From contig DATMYV010000006.1 in assembly GCA_035560795.1 (NCBI GenBank), positions 1-40,353 of the forward strand: DNA of 40,353 nucleotides, given 5' to 3'. The DNA is from Longilinea sp035560795 (GTDB lineage Bacteria; Chloroflexota; Anaerolineae; Anaerolineales; Anaerolineaceae). The translations under genes were made by a program, and so were the position numbers. Shown one piece after another: positions 1 through 7,963 of the stretch. Each line of letters starts with the position of its first letter. The first letter of the stretch is position 1. Below the pieces are notes generated by a model. It ran no database searches, was not told where the DNA came from, and worked only from the letters and a program-made list of their open reading frames with translations.

Positions 1-29
1 CATCTATATAATCCTAATAAAGGTGGCTT

Positions 30-2096
30 ATGTCCAATCAGCTCGCTCATGAGACCTCCCCATATCTCCTTCAGCATGCAGAAAACCCTGTCAACTGGTA
101 CCCATGGAATGAAGAAGCCTTACAACTTGCCCATGCGGAGAATAAACCCATTTTTTTGAGCATAGGCTATTCTTCCTGCCATTGGTGCCATGTGATGGCT
201 CATGAATCCTTCGAAGATCCCGAAATTGCGGCATTGCTCAACAAATCATTCATCAGCATTAAAGTGGATCGGGAAGAACGTCCCGATATTGACAGCATCT
301 ACATGAATGCTGTGGTAGCCATGACGGGTCAGGGCGGTTGGCCGATGAGTGTTTTTCTTACCCCGGACGGGAAACCGTTTTTTGGCGGCACGTATTTTCC
401 ACCCATCCGCCGCTATGGCTCGCCTTCTTTTCGGGATGTTTTGGTCAGTATCACCCGCTCCTGGCAGGAAGCGCCAGCGGAAATCATTCCGGTTGCAGAA
501 AAATTGACCCGTCATTTACAGGAAAGTTCAAGCTGGGGAGGATGGGAAAATCAACCGCTCCGGGAGGAAACCATCCGAGCTGCTCTGATGGAATTGGATG
601 CGAGTTATGATTGGACAGGCGGCGGCTGGGGGCAAATGCCAAAATTTCCAGCACCCATGACCATTGAATTCCTCTTACAGCAAGCATACCGTGGAAACCA
701 GAAAGCTCTGGAAATGGCTGCCTATACTTTATCGGCCATGGCGAACGGGGGAATGTATGATGTGATCGGCGGAGGCTTTCACCGCTATAGCACCGACACA
801 GCCTGGTTTGTCCCTCACTTTGAAAAGATGTTGTACGATAACGCGCAACTTGCTCTGGTCTACCTGCATGCTTATCAAATTACTGGAGAATCGACTTACC
901 GGCGAATCTGCGAGCAAACATTGGATTTTATGATTCGCGATCTGCTGCAACCTGCCGGCGGCTTTTCCAGCAGCCTGGACGCCGATTCGGAGGGAGAAGA
1001 AGGCAAAACTTATCTGTGGACGTATCCGGAGCTGCAAACCGCCATTGACCACCCAGACGATTTCGATTGGTTGAAACAGGTTTTCACCCTGAGTGCCAAT
1101 GGAAATTTTGAAGGAAAAATCATTCTACGCCTGAAACAATCCCTACCGGCATTAGCCTTTCAAATGGGGCTTTCGTTACCAGAGTTCACCCAAAAACTCG
1201 ACCGCCTTCTAGCCAGGTTGCTGGCACACCGGTCGAAACGCATACAACCCCTTCGGGATGATAAAGTATTAACCTTTTGGAATTCACTGGCGATGCAGGC
1301 TTTTGCAGAAGCGGGTAAAGTTCTAGACCGGAAAGATTATCTTAAAACTGCTCAAAAAAACGCCAGGTTCCTCTTATCTGAATTATTCGAAGATGGGCAA
1401 TTATTACGCTCCTGGCGCAATGGAAAGGCGCAAAACACTGCCTTTCTTGAAGACTACGCCGGTCTGGTGTTAGGGCTTTTAGTCCTTTACCAGGCTGATT
1501 TTGATCCGTACTGGTTTCAGGCTGCGTATAATATTGCGATGGAGCTTAAATCAGGATTTGCCGATCCAGATGGTGGTTTTTTTGATACGCATGCCAGCCA
1601 GGACATGTTGTTAATTCGTCCAAAGGATATTCAGGATAATGCTACGCCCTCTGGGAATGCACTCGCAGTGATGGCATTGGCCCGTTTGGCTAAATTTGTT
1701 GGTGATGATTCTTTGAATATGACGATTACAGCGCTTCTGGGCAATTTGCAGGAAATGATGGCTCGTTATCCAAACGCTTTTGCATACTGGCTGCAAAACC
1801 TGGACTTTTCAATGAGTTCGGTCCAGGAAGTCATATTAGTCTGGCCAGAAGATCTGCCAACCCCCGAACAGTACCTCTTGCTTCTGAAGCACGCCTATAA
1901 ACCATTTTCTGTGCAGGCAGCAGCGGCTCTTCCATTGCCAGATGGCGTCCCGTCACTCCTCAAAGACCGGCAAGCTGTGGAAGGACAGCCAACGTTATAC
2001 CTATGCGAAAATTTCACCTGTAAATCACCGATCAATCGCGTAGATGAGTTCGAGAAAATTTGGCTTTCTCCGCAAGTTGAAGAAAACCCAACATAA
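30..2096 (+). CDS. DUF255 / thioredoxin-fold (YyaL, SPATA20-like) protein
   Basis: A 688-residue protein of the YyaL/SPATA20 family, full length for the group. The N-terminal domain is thioredoxin-like with a C-H-W-C redox motif at residues 50-53, inside the family signature GYSSCHWCHVM. It is followed by GGWPMSVFLTPDGKPFFGGTYFPP-type sequence and a long helical part resembling six-hairpin glycosidases, with DADSEGEEGKTYLW around residue 325. No signal peptide or membrane segment is seen, so it is probably cytoplasmic. The biochemical role of the family is not settled; redox or sugar-related functions have been suggested. The ATG follows AAAGGTGG at a good distance. The last 65 bp overlap the end of the convergent hydrolase gene. 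Family assignment is secure, function is not. Confidence 0.93.
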   Translation: MSNQLAHETSPYLLQHAENPVNWYPWNEEALQLAHAENKPIFLSIGYSSCHWCHVMAHESFEDPEIAALLNKSFISIKVDREERPDIDSIYMNAVVAMTGQGGWPMSVFLTPDGKPFFGGTYFPPIRRYGSPSFRDVLVSITRSWQEAPAEIIPVAEKLTRHLQESSSWGGWENQPLREETIRAALMELDASYDWTGGGWGQMPKFPAPMTIEFLLQQAYRGNQKALEMAAYTLSAMANGGMYDVIGGGFHRYSTDTAWFVPHFEKMLYDNAQLALVYLHAYQITGESTYRRICEQTLDFMIRDLLQPAGGFSSSLDADSEGEEGKTYLWTYPELQTAIDHPDDFDWLKQVFTLSANGNFEGKIILRLKQSLPALAFQMGLSLPEFTQKLDRLLARLLAHRSKRIQPLRDDKVLTFWNSLAMQAFAEAGKVLDRKDYLKTAQKNARFLLSELFEDGQLLRSWRNGKAQNTAFLEDYAGLVLGLLVLYQADFDPYWFQAAYNIAMELKSGFADPDGGFFDTHASQDMLLIRPKDIQDNATPSGNALAVMALARLAKFVGDDSLNMTITALLGNLQEMMARYPNAFAYWLQNLDFSMSSVQEVILVWPEDLPTPEQYLLLLKHAYKPFSVQAAAALPLPDGVPSLLKDRQAVEGQPTLYLCENFTCKSPINRVDEFEKIWLSPQVEENPT

Positions 2097-2838
2097 TCTC
2101 GTTGAAACGGTCAGCCTGGTCTGCAATGACTGCATGACGTCCGCCAGGAATAATCACATGCTGTGCACCTGGTATTCCAAGGGCAAGTTCATCCTGGATT
2201 TCCAATGGGACTGTGGTATCCAATGCGCCGGTTATTACCAGGGTTGGAACACGGATCTCATTAAGTCGTTTACGTACGTCGAAAACCGCGAGCGCACGCA
2301 TCGCTGTACGATAGACTCGCGGATCAGATTCATGGATGAGTTCGGTCATTGCCCGGCGTAAATCAGCTTGATCCGGATTTGGGAACAGGTGAAAAGCGAC
2401 CAATTCGGCTTGGGAAGCGCTGCCACGAATTGATGCAAGTACGAAACGCTTAAAAAGGTAAGAAATGCCGTGGAGACTGTGAGGTCGAAGGCAGGCAAAA
2501 GTATTTACTAATACTAACTTGCTGATCATTTCCTGGCGGGTAAGCGCTAATTGCAAAGCGATCGCCCCGCCCATCGAAATTCCAACCACAGGCACCGGTT
2601 CTTGGAACATCCCTTGCATCCAATCGATAATCAGCCTGGAAATTGTGGGGATATCCCAGTGCAAATCTTTTGCGGGCGTTTTCCCAAAACCGGGTAAATC
2701 CGGCGCGATGGGACGGTAACCTGCATTCACCAGTGTTGTGGTTTGAAATCCCCAAGATCTGCCATCCGCGCCCAGACCATGGAGCAACAATACTGGTGTT
2801 TTGTTTTCCGGGGCAGGATCATAGCAAAATAACATCAA
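2032..2838 (-). CDS. alpha/beta-fold hydrolase
   Basis: A 268-residue alpha/beta hydrolase. The oxyanion motif LLLHGLGADGRSW is near residues 17-29. The nucleophile elbow G-I-S-M-G-G places Ser88. A likely acid is Asp207 (TGALDTTVP) and the base His235 (PGGRHAV), giving a complete triad. The size and cap region (about 115-185) fit small esterase/lipase or C-C bond hydrolases of the MhpC/BioH type, but the substrate cannot be told from sequence. The ATG is preceded by GAGGA at 7 bases. A TAAAAT -10-like element on this strand lies at 2859-2864, back-to-back with the murA promoter. Its 3' end overlaps the DUF255 gene by 65 bp. Confidence 0.9.
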   Translation of the reverse strand: MMLFCYDPAPENKTPVLLLHGLGADGRSWGFQTTTLVNAGYRPIAPDLPGFGKTPAKDLHWDIPTISRLIIDWMQGMFQEPVPVVGISMGGAIALQLALTRQEMISKLVLVNTFACLRPHSLHGISYLFKRFVLASIRGSASQAELVAFHLFPNPDQADLRRAMTELIHESDPRVYRTAMRALAVFDVRKRLNEIRVPTLVITGALDTTVPLEIQDELALGIPGAQHVIIPGGRHAVIADQADRFNEIMLGFLQLAEKAKFSRTHLRD

Positions 2839-2858
2839 CGGTTCCTCGATCAGCCTAG

Positions 2859-2892
2859 ATTTTACAAAAAATATAACGGCTATAATATTATA
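2859..2892. promoter_or_regulatory. divergent promoter region, hydrolase and murA
   Basis: An A+T-rich stretch between the two divergent genes. For murA, TATAAT at 2881-2886, or TATTAT at 2886-2891 with TTTACA at 2861-2866 (19-base gap), would start RNA near 2893-2898, ahead of GAGG and the ATG at 2910. For the hydrolase, TAAAAT (minus strand, 2864-2859) would start RNA near 2852. The -35 boxes are weak, so exact assignment is uncertain. Confidence 0.45.
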
Positions 2893-2909
2893 AACTTCAC
2901 GAGGTTATC

Positions 2910-4193
2910 ATGGAAAAATTTATCATCGAAGGCGGTTTCCCGCTTCATGGCACGGTGACTCCTGGCGGAAATAAAAATGCAGCATTGCCTCTTTTGGCTG
3001 CCTGTCTGCTTACAGATGAACCACTCATCCTCCATAATGTTCCTGAAATTAGGGATGTACAGACCATGAGGAGTTTACTGCTCAGTTTAGGGGTAGACAT
3101 CTCAGATGTAAGCCCGAATACATGGAGGATACAAGCTGCCGATATCCGTCCTGCCGACCTGGATCCTGATATTTGCCGCAAAATCCGGGCATCAATTCTT
3201 TTAGCGGGGCCGATGTCAGCCCGCAGCGGGGAATTATTGTTGCCGCCGCCGGGTGGTGATGTCATTGGTAGAAGGCGTGTGGACACACACCTATTGGCCT
3301 TGCGAAAATTAGGCGCAGAGGTGACTTATGACCGCTCATTTCGTTTTTCAGCACCGAAGGGCTTGAGGGGAGCGGATATTCTAATGGATGAAGCCTCCGT
3401 CACGGCAACCGAAAATGCCATCATGGCCTGCGTATTGGCAAAGGGCACATCCACCATTCGGAACGCCGCTTCTGAACCGCATATTCAGGAACTCTGTCAT
3501 TTTTTGAATCTCCTTGGTGCAAGAATTGAAAATATCGGGTCAAACACTTTATGCATCCGAGGAGTCGACAAACTGCACGGCGGCGAATTTACCATTGGCC
3601 CGGATTATTTGGAAGTCGTCAGTTTCATTGGTGCCGCCGTGGTTACACATGGTTCCATTCGGATACGAAATGCGGGACCGCAATATTTGGATATGATCCG
3701 CCTCGTTTTCGGCCGGCTGGGTGTGGTCTGGGATTATGACGGAGAAGACTTGTTGGTACCGGAGATCCAGCCGCTTGAGATCGATCCAGATTTGGGCGGC
3801 ATGATTCCTGAAATCAGCGTAATGCCCTGGCCGTCCTTTCCAACCGATTTAATGAGCATCGCAATTGTAGTCGCGACGCAATCCAGGGGTTCCATCCTGT
3901 TCCATGATTGGATGTATCCCAGCCGGATGTTCTTCACCGATAAACTGGTTGGCATGGGAGCCCATATTGTCCTTTGCGACCCACACCGCTGTATTGTTCA
4001 GGGGCCAACAAACCTGGGTGGTGAAAAAATGGAGAGCCCTGATATCCGTGCAGGCATGTCACTGGTGCTGGCGGCGCTGAGCGCCAAAGGTACATCCACA
4101 ATTCGGAATATTGGTCAAATAGATCGTGGTTACGAGCAAGTGGATGTCAAACTGGCGTCTCTCGGCGCCCATATCGAGCGCATGAAAGAATAG
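2910..4193 (+). CDS. murA: UDP-N-acetylglucosamine 1-carboxyvinyltransferase
   Basis: First committed enzyme of peptidoglycan precursor synthesis: it transfers enolpyruvate from PEP to UDP-GlcNAc in the cytoplasm. At 427 residues it matches the family (E. coli 419). Visible signatures are GGNKNAALP with Lys22, the CRKIRASILLAGP segment near 89-101, the active-site loop around 113-125, and FPTDLMS with the catalytic-site Asp near 311. The loop reads G-G-D-V-I-G-R-R-R-V-D: the residue that is Cys115 in E. coli is Asp117 here. Asp at this site is known from Mycobacterium and Chlamydia MurA, keeps activity and gives intrinsic fosfomycin resistance. The gene has its own promoter region and ends in a strong hairpin shared with trxA. 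It could be one of two MurA paralogues in the genome. Confidence 0.95.
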   Translation: MEKFIIEGGFPLHGTVTPGGNKNAALPLLAACLLTDEPLILHNVPEIRDVQTMRSLLLSLGVDISDVSPNTWRIQAADIRPADLDPDICRKIRASILLAGPMSARSGELLLPPPGGDVIGRRRVDTHLLALRKLGAEVTYDRSFRFSAPKGLRGADILMDEASVTATENAIMACVLAKGTSTIRNAASEPHIQELCHFLNLLGARIENIGSNTLCIRGVDKLHGGEFTIGPDYLEVVSFIGAAVVTHGSIRIRNAGPQYLDMIRLVFGRLGVVWDYDGEDLLVPEIQPLEIDPDLGGMIPEISVMPWPSFPTDLMSIAIVVATQSRGSILFHDWMYPSRMFFTDKLVGMGAHIVLCDPHRCIVQGPTNLGGEKMESPDIRAGMSLVLAALSAKGTSTIRNIGQIDRGYEQVDVKLASLGAHIERMKE

Positions 4194-4200
4194 GTATCAA

Positions 4201-4230
4201 AAAAAGCAGCGGAAATTCCGCTGCTTTTTT
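4201..4230. terminator. bidirectional terminator, murA / trxA
   Basis: A perfect inverted repeat: GCAGCGGAA, one A, TTCCGCTGC (4206-4224), flanked by five A on the left and six T on the right. It therefore acts as an intrinsic terminator on both strands, between the convergent murA and trxA genes. Confidence 0.92.
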
Positions 4231-4247
4231 ATGAATATATTGATTAT

Positions 4248-4598
4248 TCAGTTCATCGATGTCTGGATAACATCCAGGAATTGTGTCACCACCTCGCGTA
4301 ACATTTTTTCCGGTAATGCTCCGACCTGCCGGTGAACGATTTTCCCATTCGCAACGAACAACATCGTCGGAATACCCTGGACGTTATATTTTTCAGCCCA
4401 TTGCTGTTGTTCGTCAGTATTGACCTTTGCCACAAGCAATTTGCCGGCGTATTCCTTGGCCAGCTTTTCCAATGTCGGCGCGACGGCCCGGCAAGGGCTA
4501 CACCACGGTGCCCAAAAATCCACAATTACAGGTACTGCGGATTGCAATACTGTTTTTTCAAAAGCACTGTCGGTCACATGAATTGGTTCAGTGATCAT
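4248..4598 (-). CDS. trxA: thioredoxin
   Basis: A 116-residue single-domain thioredoxin. The active site is W-C-S-P-C at residues 32-36; the usual middle residue is Gly, so CSPC instead of CGPC may shift the redox potential a little. The cis-proline motif GIPT and the conserved DFWAPWC strand are present. It should reduce disulfides in cytoplasmic proteins using thioredoxin reductase, which is not in this window. The ATG follows AGGAG. An extended -10 (TG-A-TATACT) lies upstream at 4644-4636. It could be a specialised thioredoxin-like protein, but length and motifs fit ordinary TrxA. Confidence 0.93.
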   Translation of the reverse strand: MITEPIHVTDSAFEKTVLQSAVPVIVDFWAPWCSPCRAVAPTLEKLAKEYAGKLLVAKVNTDEQQQWAEKYNVQGIPTMLFVANGKIVHRQVGALPEKMLREVVTQFLDVIQTSMN

Positions 4599-4965
4599 CC
4601 TCTACTCCTGGTTCCCAATTTCTATCGCCTTGCGAAGTATATCATATTCAATTTTTGGATGCAGCTCTGCCAAAAAAGTTACATGTCGTTTGTGTTTCAA
4701 GCCAATTGCCTGTTTTCCACGGATTTAGGTGGACGGTAATAATAAATCTGTGCCCATCAGTCACCATGCTGACGCAAGAAACCGAATTCCTAAAAGACAA
4801 ACTGAAAGGCAAGTCATCCTGGAGCCAAGCGGGACTATCGAAAACACTCATGGTTCTTCGATCCCTGGCAGTCTCAAAGCAATGCGCTAAACTAACAACG
4901 AACTAACGGATAATTATCCACTTTCTATGGTGGCGGTAAATAATAATTTAAACTGATTTATACAA
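4599..4965. other. 367-bp intergenic region without a supported gene
   Basis: Apart from the trxA promoter at its left end, nothing in this gap can be called a gene. Two short open frames (minus 4851-4648, plus 4655-4906) lack ribosome binding sites and recognisable sequence. A 12-base palindrome, GGATAATTATCC, lies at 4908-4919 downstream of the response regulator stop, followed by a very A+T-rich stretch. It may help end the long signalling transcript but lacks a clear T-run. Confidence 0.5.
4636..4644 (-). promoter_or_regulatory. extended -10 promoter of trxA
   Basis: On the minus strand this reads TGATATACT, an extended -10 element. RNA would start near 4629 and give a leader of about 30 bases containing AGGAG before the trxA ATG. 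No good -35 box is seen, as is usual for extended -10 promoters. Confidence 0.45.
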
Positions 4966-5694
4966 TTAGTCATTGCCTGTTTTGCGGTGGTAATCCACAA
5001 AACGGTATCCCACGCCGCGTTCTGTCAGAAGGTAGACTGGATTTGCTGGATCCTTCTCCAGTTTCTGGCGAAGATAATTGATATACAACCTGACATAGTG
5101 TGGTTCATCGCGATATTCATATCCCCACACTTTGGAAAGCAATTGGTCATAAGTCAGAACCCATCCTGCATTTTGTACCAGGTGATATAGCAAGCGGTAT
5201 TCAGTCGGCCGTAATTTGACCAATTTTCCTTCCACCCAAACTTCTCTTCGGCCGAAGTCGATCTTGAGGCGGTCATCCACATCTATGACCTCATGAGTTG
5301 AAAAGCCTGAAGAATCGCTGCGGCGAATCACCGCGCGGACCCGGCTGACCAGCTCCCGAGGACTGAACGGTTTCGTTACATAATCATCCGCACCTAATTC
5401 CAGTCCACGCACCCGATCTTCTTCTTCACCCTTCGCGGTGAGCATGATGACCGGGACGCTGCTGGTTTCACGGATCATCTTTAGAACTTCAAAACCGTCA
5501 ATATCCGGCATCATGACATCCAGAATCACCACGTCTGGCATTTGTGTTCGTAAGGATTCGATGGCTTGCATACCTCGGTATGCTTCAACCACGTGAAAGC
5601 CATCCTGTTCCAAATTCAAACGGATAAAACGCGCCATCCGTTCCTCGTCATCCACAACGAGGATGGTGCGGTTTTTGAAGATTTCATCCGACAT
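4966..5694 (-). CDS. OmpR/PhoB-family response regulator
   Basis: A 242-residue two-domain transcription regulator. The receiver domain (about 8-125) has the acidic pair VVDDEE, phospho-acceptor Asp59 in ILDVMMPDIDG, Thr86 in MLTAKG and Lys108 in YVTKPFSP. The C-terminal winged helix (about 145-235) carries RPTEYRLLYHL and the recognition helix region DEPHYVRLYINYLRQKL. It should bind DNA when phosphorylated. The start at 5694 is chosen because GGGAG lies 8 bases upstream; the ATG at 5700 overlaps the stop of the 79-residue gene (TAATG) but is only 2 bases from the SD. It is the last gene of the kinase operon, and no histidine kinase lies nearby, so it is an orphan regulator here. Confidence 0.93.
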   Translation of the reverse strand: MSDEIFKNRTILVVDDEERMARFIRLNLEQDGFHVVEAYRGMQAIESLRTQMPDVVILDVMMPDIDGFEVLKMIRETSSVPVIMLTAKGEEEDRVRGLELGADDYVTKPFSPRELVSRVRAVIRRSDSSGFSTHEVIDVDDRLKIDFGRREVWVEGKLVKLRPTEYRLLYHLVQNAGWVLTYDQLLSKVWGYEYRDEPHYVRLYINYLRQKLEKDPANPVYLLTERGVGYRFVDYHRKTGND

Positions 5695-5699
5695 TTGCA

Positions 5700-5939
5700 C
5701 TACTCCCGTACAAAGGTAATGATATCTTCCTCTTCACCGCTCGGCATAATCTCGATGAAGGTTATGCGTGACAAAGGCCATATTAACGCGGTTACATTGG
5801 GTTCGAGAAAAGGTAGATCTTTTCCATCTTTTCGCCGAGGATTCTTAACCGTGATAATCTGATCTGTCGGTTTCGGCATTTCTTCGACTTCACCCATGAC
5901 AGGATCTTCATTTTGCAGATGAATGAGAAGCGTTGGCAT
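5700..5939 (-). CDS. 79-residue protein of unknown function
   Basis: A small protein between the FHA gene and the response regulator. I do not recognise its family. It is acidic in the first third (EDPVMGEVEE), has a basic patch (NPRRKDGKD, about 33-41) and a hydrophobic strand-like stretch (NVTALIWPLSRITFIEIMP, about 48-66), and ends acidic. There is no signal peptide or clear membrane helix. It starts 15 bases after the FHA stop, and its TAA overlaps the first possible ATG of the response regulator (TAATG), which implies translational coupling. That tight packing is the main reason to treat it as real. It may adapt or inhibit the regulator; that is only inference. Confidence 0.7.
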   Translation of the reverse strand: MPTLLIHLQNEDPVMGEVEEMPKPTDQIITVKNPRRKDGKDLPFLEPNVTALIWPLSRITFIEIMPSGEEEDIITFVRE

Positions 5940-5954
5940 GATCGATTCTTTACC

Positions 5955-6479
5955 TTATCGATTAATGAGTACCTGGAATTTTAATTTTCCCAGCGCGACA
6001 ATATCCCCATGGTTCAGGGGATAATCAACATGAGGGATTATCTTTTGGCCATTTACCCGGGTTCCATTGGATGAGCCCAGGTCCATAATCACCGCACGCT
6101 GCCCCAGAACCTTCAAAGACGCATGCAACCTGGAGACTCCATGCGTATACGCTTCGTAGGGTGACAAATCGACATCCGGCAGAATTGGTTGCCCCTCCGT
6201 AACCCTGCCAAAGGTAAACTCATTTCTGCCAGCCAGGTGCATCATATGACCGGATTCGACCAGGTGGAGCGAGATGGTCGCTGTAATTGCTTCCGGAGCG
6301 GCTGTTCGTGCCTGGGTGACCGGTTCCGCCTGTAAAACGCTCGCATCCAAAGTATCGGATGGCGAGCGGCGGAAAGCCTGTGTCATCCGGCTGTCCGGAT
6401 TCATCAATTGAGCGCCACATTCATAACAAAACAAGGTTCCAGGCAGGTTTTGAACATGGCAGGTCGGACAAATAATCAT
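5955..6479 (-). CDS. zinc-ribbon / FHA domain protein
   Basis: A 174-residue soluble protein. The N-terminus is a zinc ribbon with Cys4, Cys7, Cys18 and Cys21 (CPTC...CYEC). A linker rich in Ser, Thr and Ala (about 27-70) could hold phosphorylation sites. The C-terminal FHA domain (about 80-172) has the phosphothreonine-binding signature: F-G-R, G-V-S-R-L-H-A, then DLGSSNGTRVNG. FHA domains read phosphothreonine, so this is the likely reader of the kinase in the same operon. It starts 3 bases after the J/VWA stop with GGGAG 11 bases upstream. The fold architecture resembles GarA-like adaptors, but with a zinc ribbon instead of a simple phospho-site tail. Confidence 0.92.
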   Translation of the reverse strand: MIICPTCHVQNLPGTLFCYECGAQLMNPDSRMTQAFRRSPSDTLDASVLQAEPVTQARTAAPEAITATISLHLVESGHMMHLAGRNEFTFGRVTEGQPILPDVDLSPYEAYTHGVSRLHASLKVLGQRAVIMDLGSSNGTRVNGQKIIPHVDYPLNHGDIVALGKLKFQVLINR

Positions 6480-6482
6480 GTC

Positions 6483-7952
6483 TTATTCTACTCCCGGTCC
6501 CGGTAGAAGAAGCAAAGCTCTTGTCCCATATTTGATTCGTTTATCGCCATCTTTACTAAACCTGCGACTTTGCTGAATATGTTCGGCCTCCACCAGAACG
6601 GTGTGCGCTAACTCGCGATCGCCCTTTGCCAGCAAATGGGTTGCCAAATGGTGAAGATGCTTGGTGGCGTCAGCAATATCGCCGTTTTCGACTTCACTAC
6701 GAGCGCGTTCCTGCAAACGGTATAAAGTTTGTTTTGAGAGGGCTTCAACGATGGCAGCTGGCGGGTTTTCTCTTTCCACAATTTGCGAAACTGGTCTGCG
6801 AATATCTACGAGTAACCGTCCACGTTTAATGACTTGTGAAGGTAGCTTTAAGGATATGTACCCTGTTCCAAGCTTTAATTCTGGGACGTTTGGCGGGATG
6901 GCATCGACATACATTTCCAACAACAGGCTGATTCCTTTGCCATATTGAAGGCTGCCCAGTGAAATGGGTTTTTCAAGCTCAATTGGGCCTAAATCCGGCC
7001 GCAGGCGAAATGCGTAACGAATCTCTACAGATGGATCGGGATCGATTTCCAACGTCACCGCAGTGGCATAGACGATGCCGATCGAATCCAGTTTTTGACT
7101 CAAAAAAGTGGATAAATCCTTGGACGAGGTAATAAATACGGTCGTACCCCCGCTAATGCTTACCAGTCTGTCAAGAAAAGTGTCATTCCATTCGGATCCA
7201 AGCCCCATCACGCTCATGGAAATATTTTCCTGTTCCGCTGCGCGTGCCAATTTCAGACATTCTTCTTCATCGCCATAGGTGTGACCGTCGGTCATCAGGA
7301 TTAATTGGCGGATAAGCGTATTTTCCGGTGTTCTGCGAAGCATAGCCACACCGGTTTCCAGGCCTCGGAGCATTTCGGTAGACCCAAAAGTCTCCAGCTG
7401 ATTGATCCGGCTTTCAACTTTGACCAATTCACTGGCTCTAGTCGGTGGAACAATTACCTCGGCCCGGTCGCTAAATGCGACAATACAAATCATGTCATTG
7501 GGTTTGAGGTGCTTGATCAGTTGAAGAATGTTAGCCTTCACCATCTCGATCCGTTCTCCCTTCATGGAGGTGGACCGGTCAATTACGAGGCAAATCGATG
7601 CTGAAGGCAATTTTGACGGATCAGGCTCTCCCGTGCAATTGAGATCGATGAGTGCATAGACTAATTGTGGCTCAGACAAAGCCGGGATGACAGACCGGCT
7701 GACGCGAATATTCATTGCTGCGGTCAGCGGTATTTTGGCATTATCAGGCAATGATTTATCATAGGCCTGTCTTTTTTCAGTATCCGACAGGGTTTCGTAG
7801 GCCTCTTGAATGCCTAAAAACTGCTCTTGAGCTTTAGGGTCAGGATTTACATCTGGATGCAGACGGCGAACGGCATCAAAATAGGCCGCCCGGATTTCAA
7901 CCGGTGTTGCCTCGTAGGATATTCCTAGAAGGTTATAATATTCTGCCGTCAT
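6483..7952 (-). CDS. J-domain / VWA domain fusion protein
   Basis: A 489-residue protein joining two modules. Residues 1-68 are a J domain with the HPD triad at 32-34, able in principle to stimulate an Hsp70. It has no Gly/Phe region or zinc centre, so it is not a standard DnaJ. Residues about 117-300 are a von Willebrand A domain with a complete metal-ion site: D-R-S-T-S at 125-129, Thr192 and Asp222. The C-terminal part holds a beta-rich segment and a helical region (SEVENGDIADATKHLHHLATHLL) ending in a conserved-looking IKYGTRALLL. There are no membrane segments. It sits between PP2C (11 bases) and FHA (3 bases), suggesting a scaffold or chaperone adaptor for the phospho-circuit. Confidence 0.9.
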   Translation of the reverse strand: MTAEYYNLLGISYEATPVEIRAAYFDAVRRLHPDVNPDPKAQEQFLGIQEAYETLSDTEKRQAYDKSLPDNAKIPLTAAMNIRVSRSVIPALSEPQLVYALIDLNCTGEPDPSKLPSASICLVIDRSTSMKGERIEMVKANILQLIKHLKPNDMICIVAFSDRAEVIVPPTRASELVKVESRINQLETFGSTEMLRGLETGVAMLRRTPENTLIRQLILMTDGHTYGDEEECLKLARAAEQENISMSVMGLGSEWNDTFLDRLVSISGGTTVFITSSKDLSTFLSQKLDSIGIVYATAVTLEIDPDPSVEIRYAFRLRPDLGPIELEKPISLGSLQYGKGISLLLEMYVDAIPPNVPELKLGTGYISLKLPSQVIKRGRLLVDIRRPVSQIVERENPPAAIVEALSKQTLYRLQERARSEVENGDIADATKHLHHLATHLLAKGDRELAHTVLVEAEHIQQSRRFSKDGDKRIKYGTRALLLLPGPGVE

Positions 7953-7963
7953 GAGCCTGATCT

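Noticed and set aside
4655..4906. 83-codon open frame in the gap between trxA and the response regulator
   Set aside because: It begins at TTG without a ribosome site, its translation looks random, and an overlapping open frame on the other strand is no better. Treated as non-coding.
4908..4919. Palindrome GGATAATTATCC as terminator of the signalling operon
   Set aside because: It is A+T-rich, lacks a loop and a T-run, and so is not a convincing terminator. Noted only as a feature of the gap.
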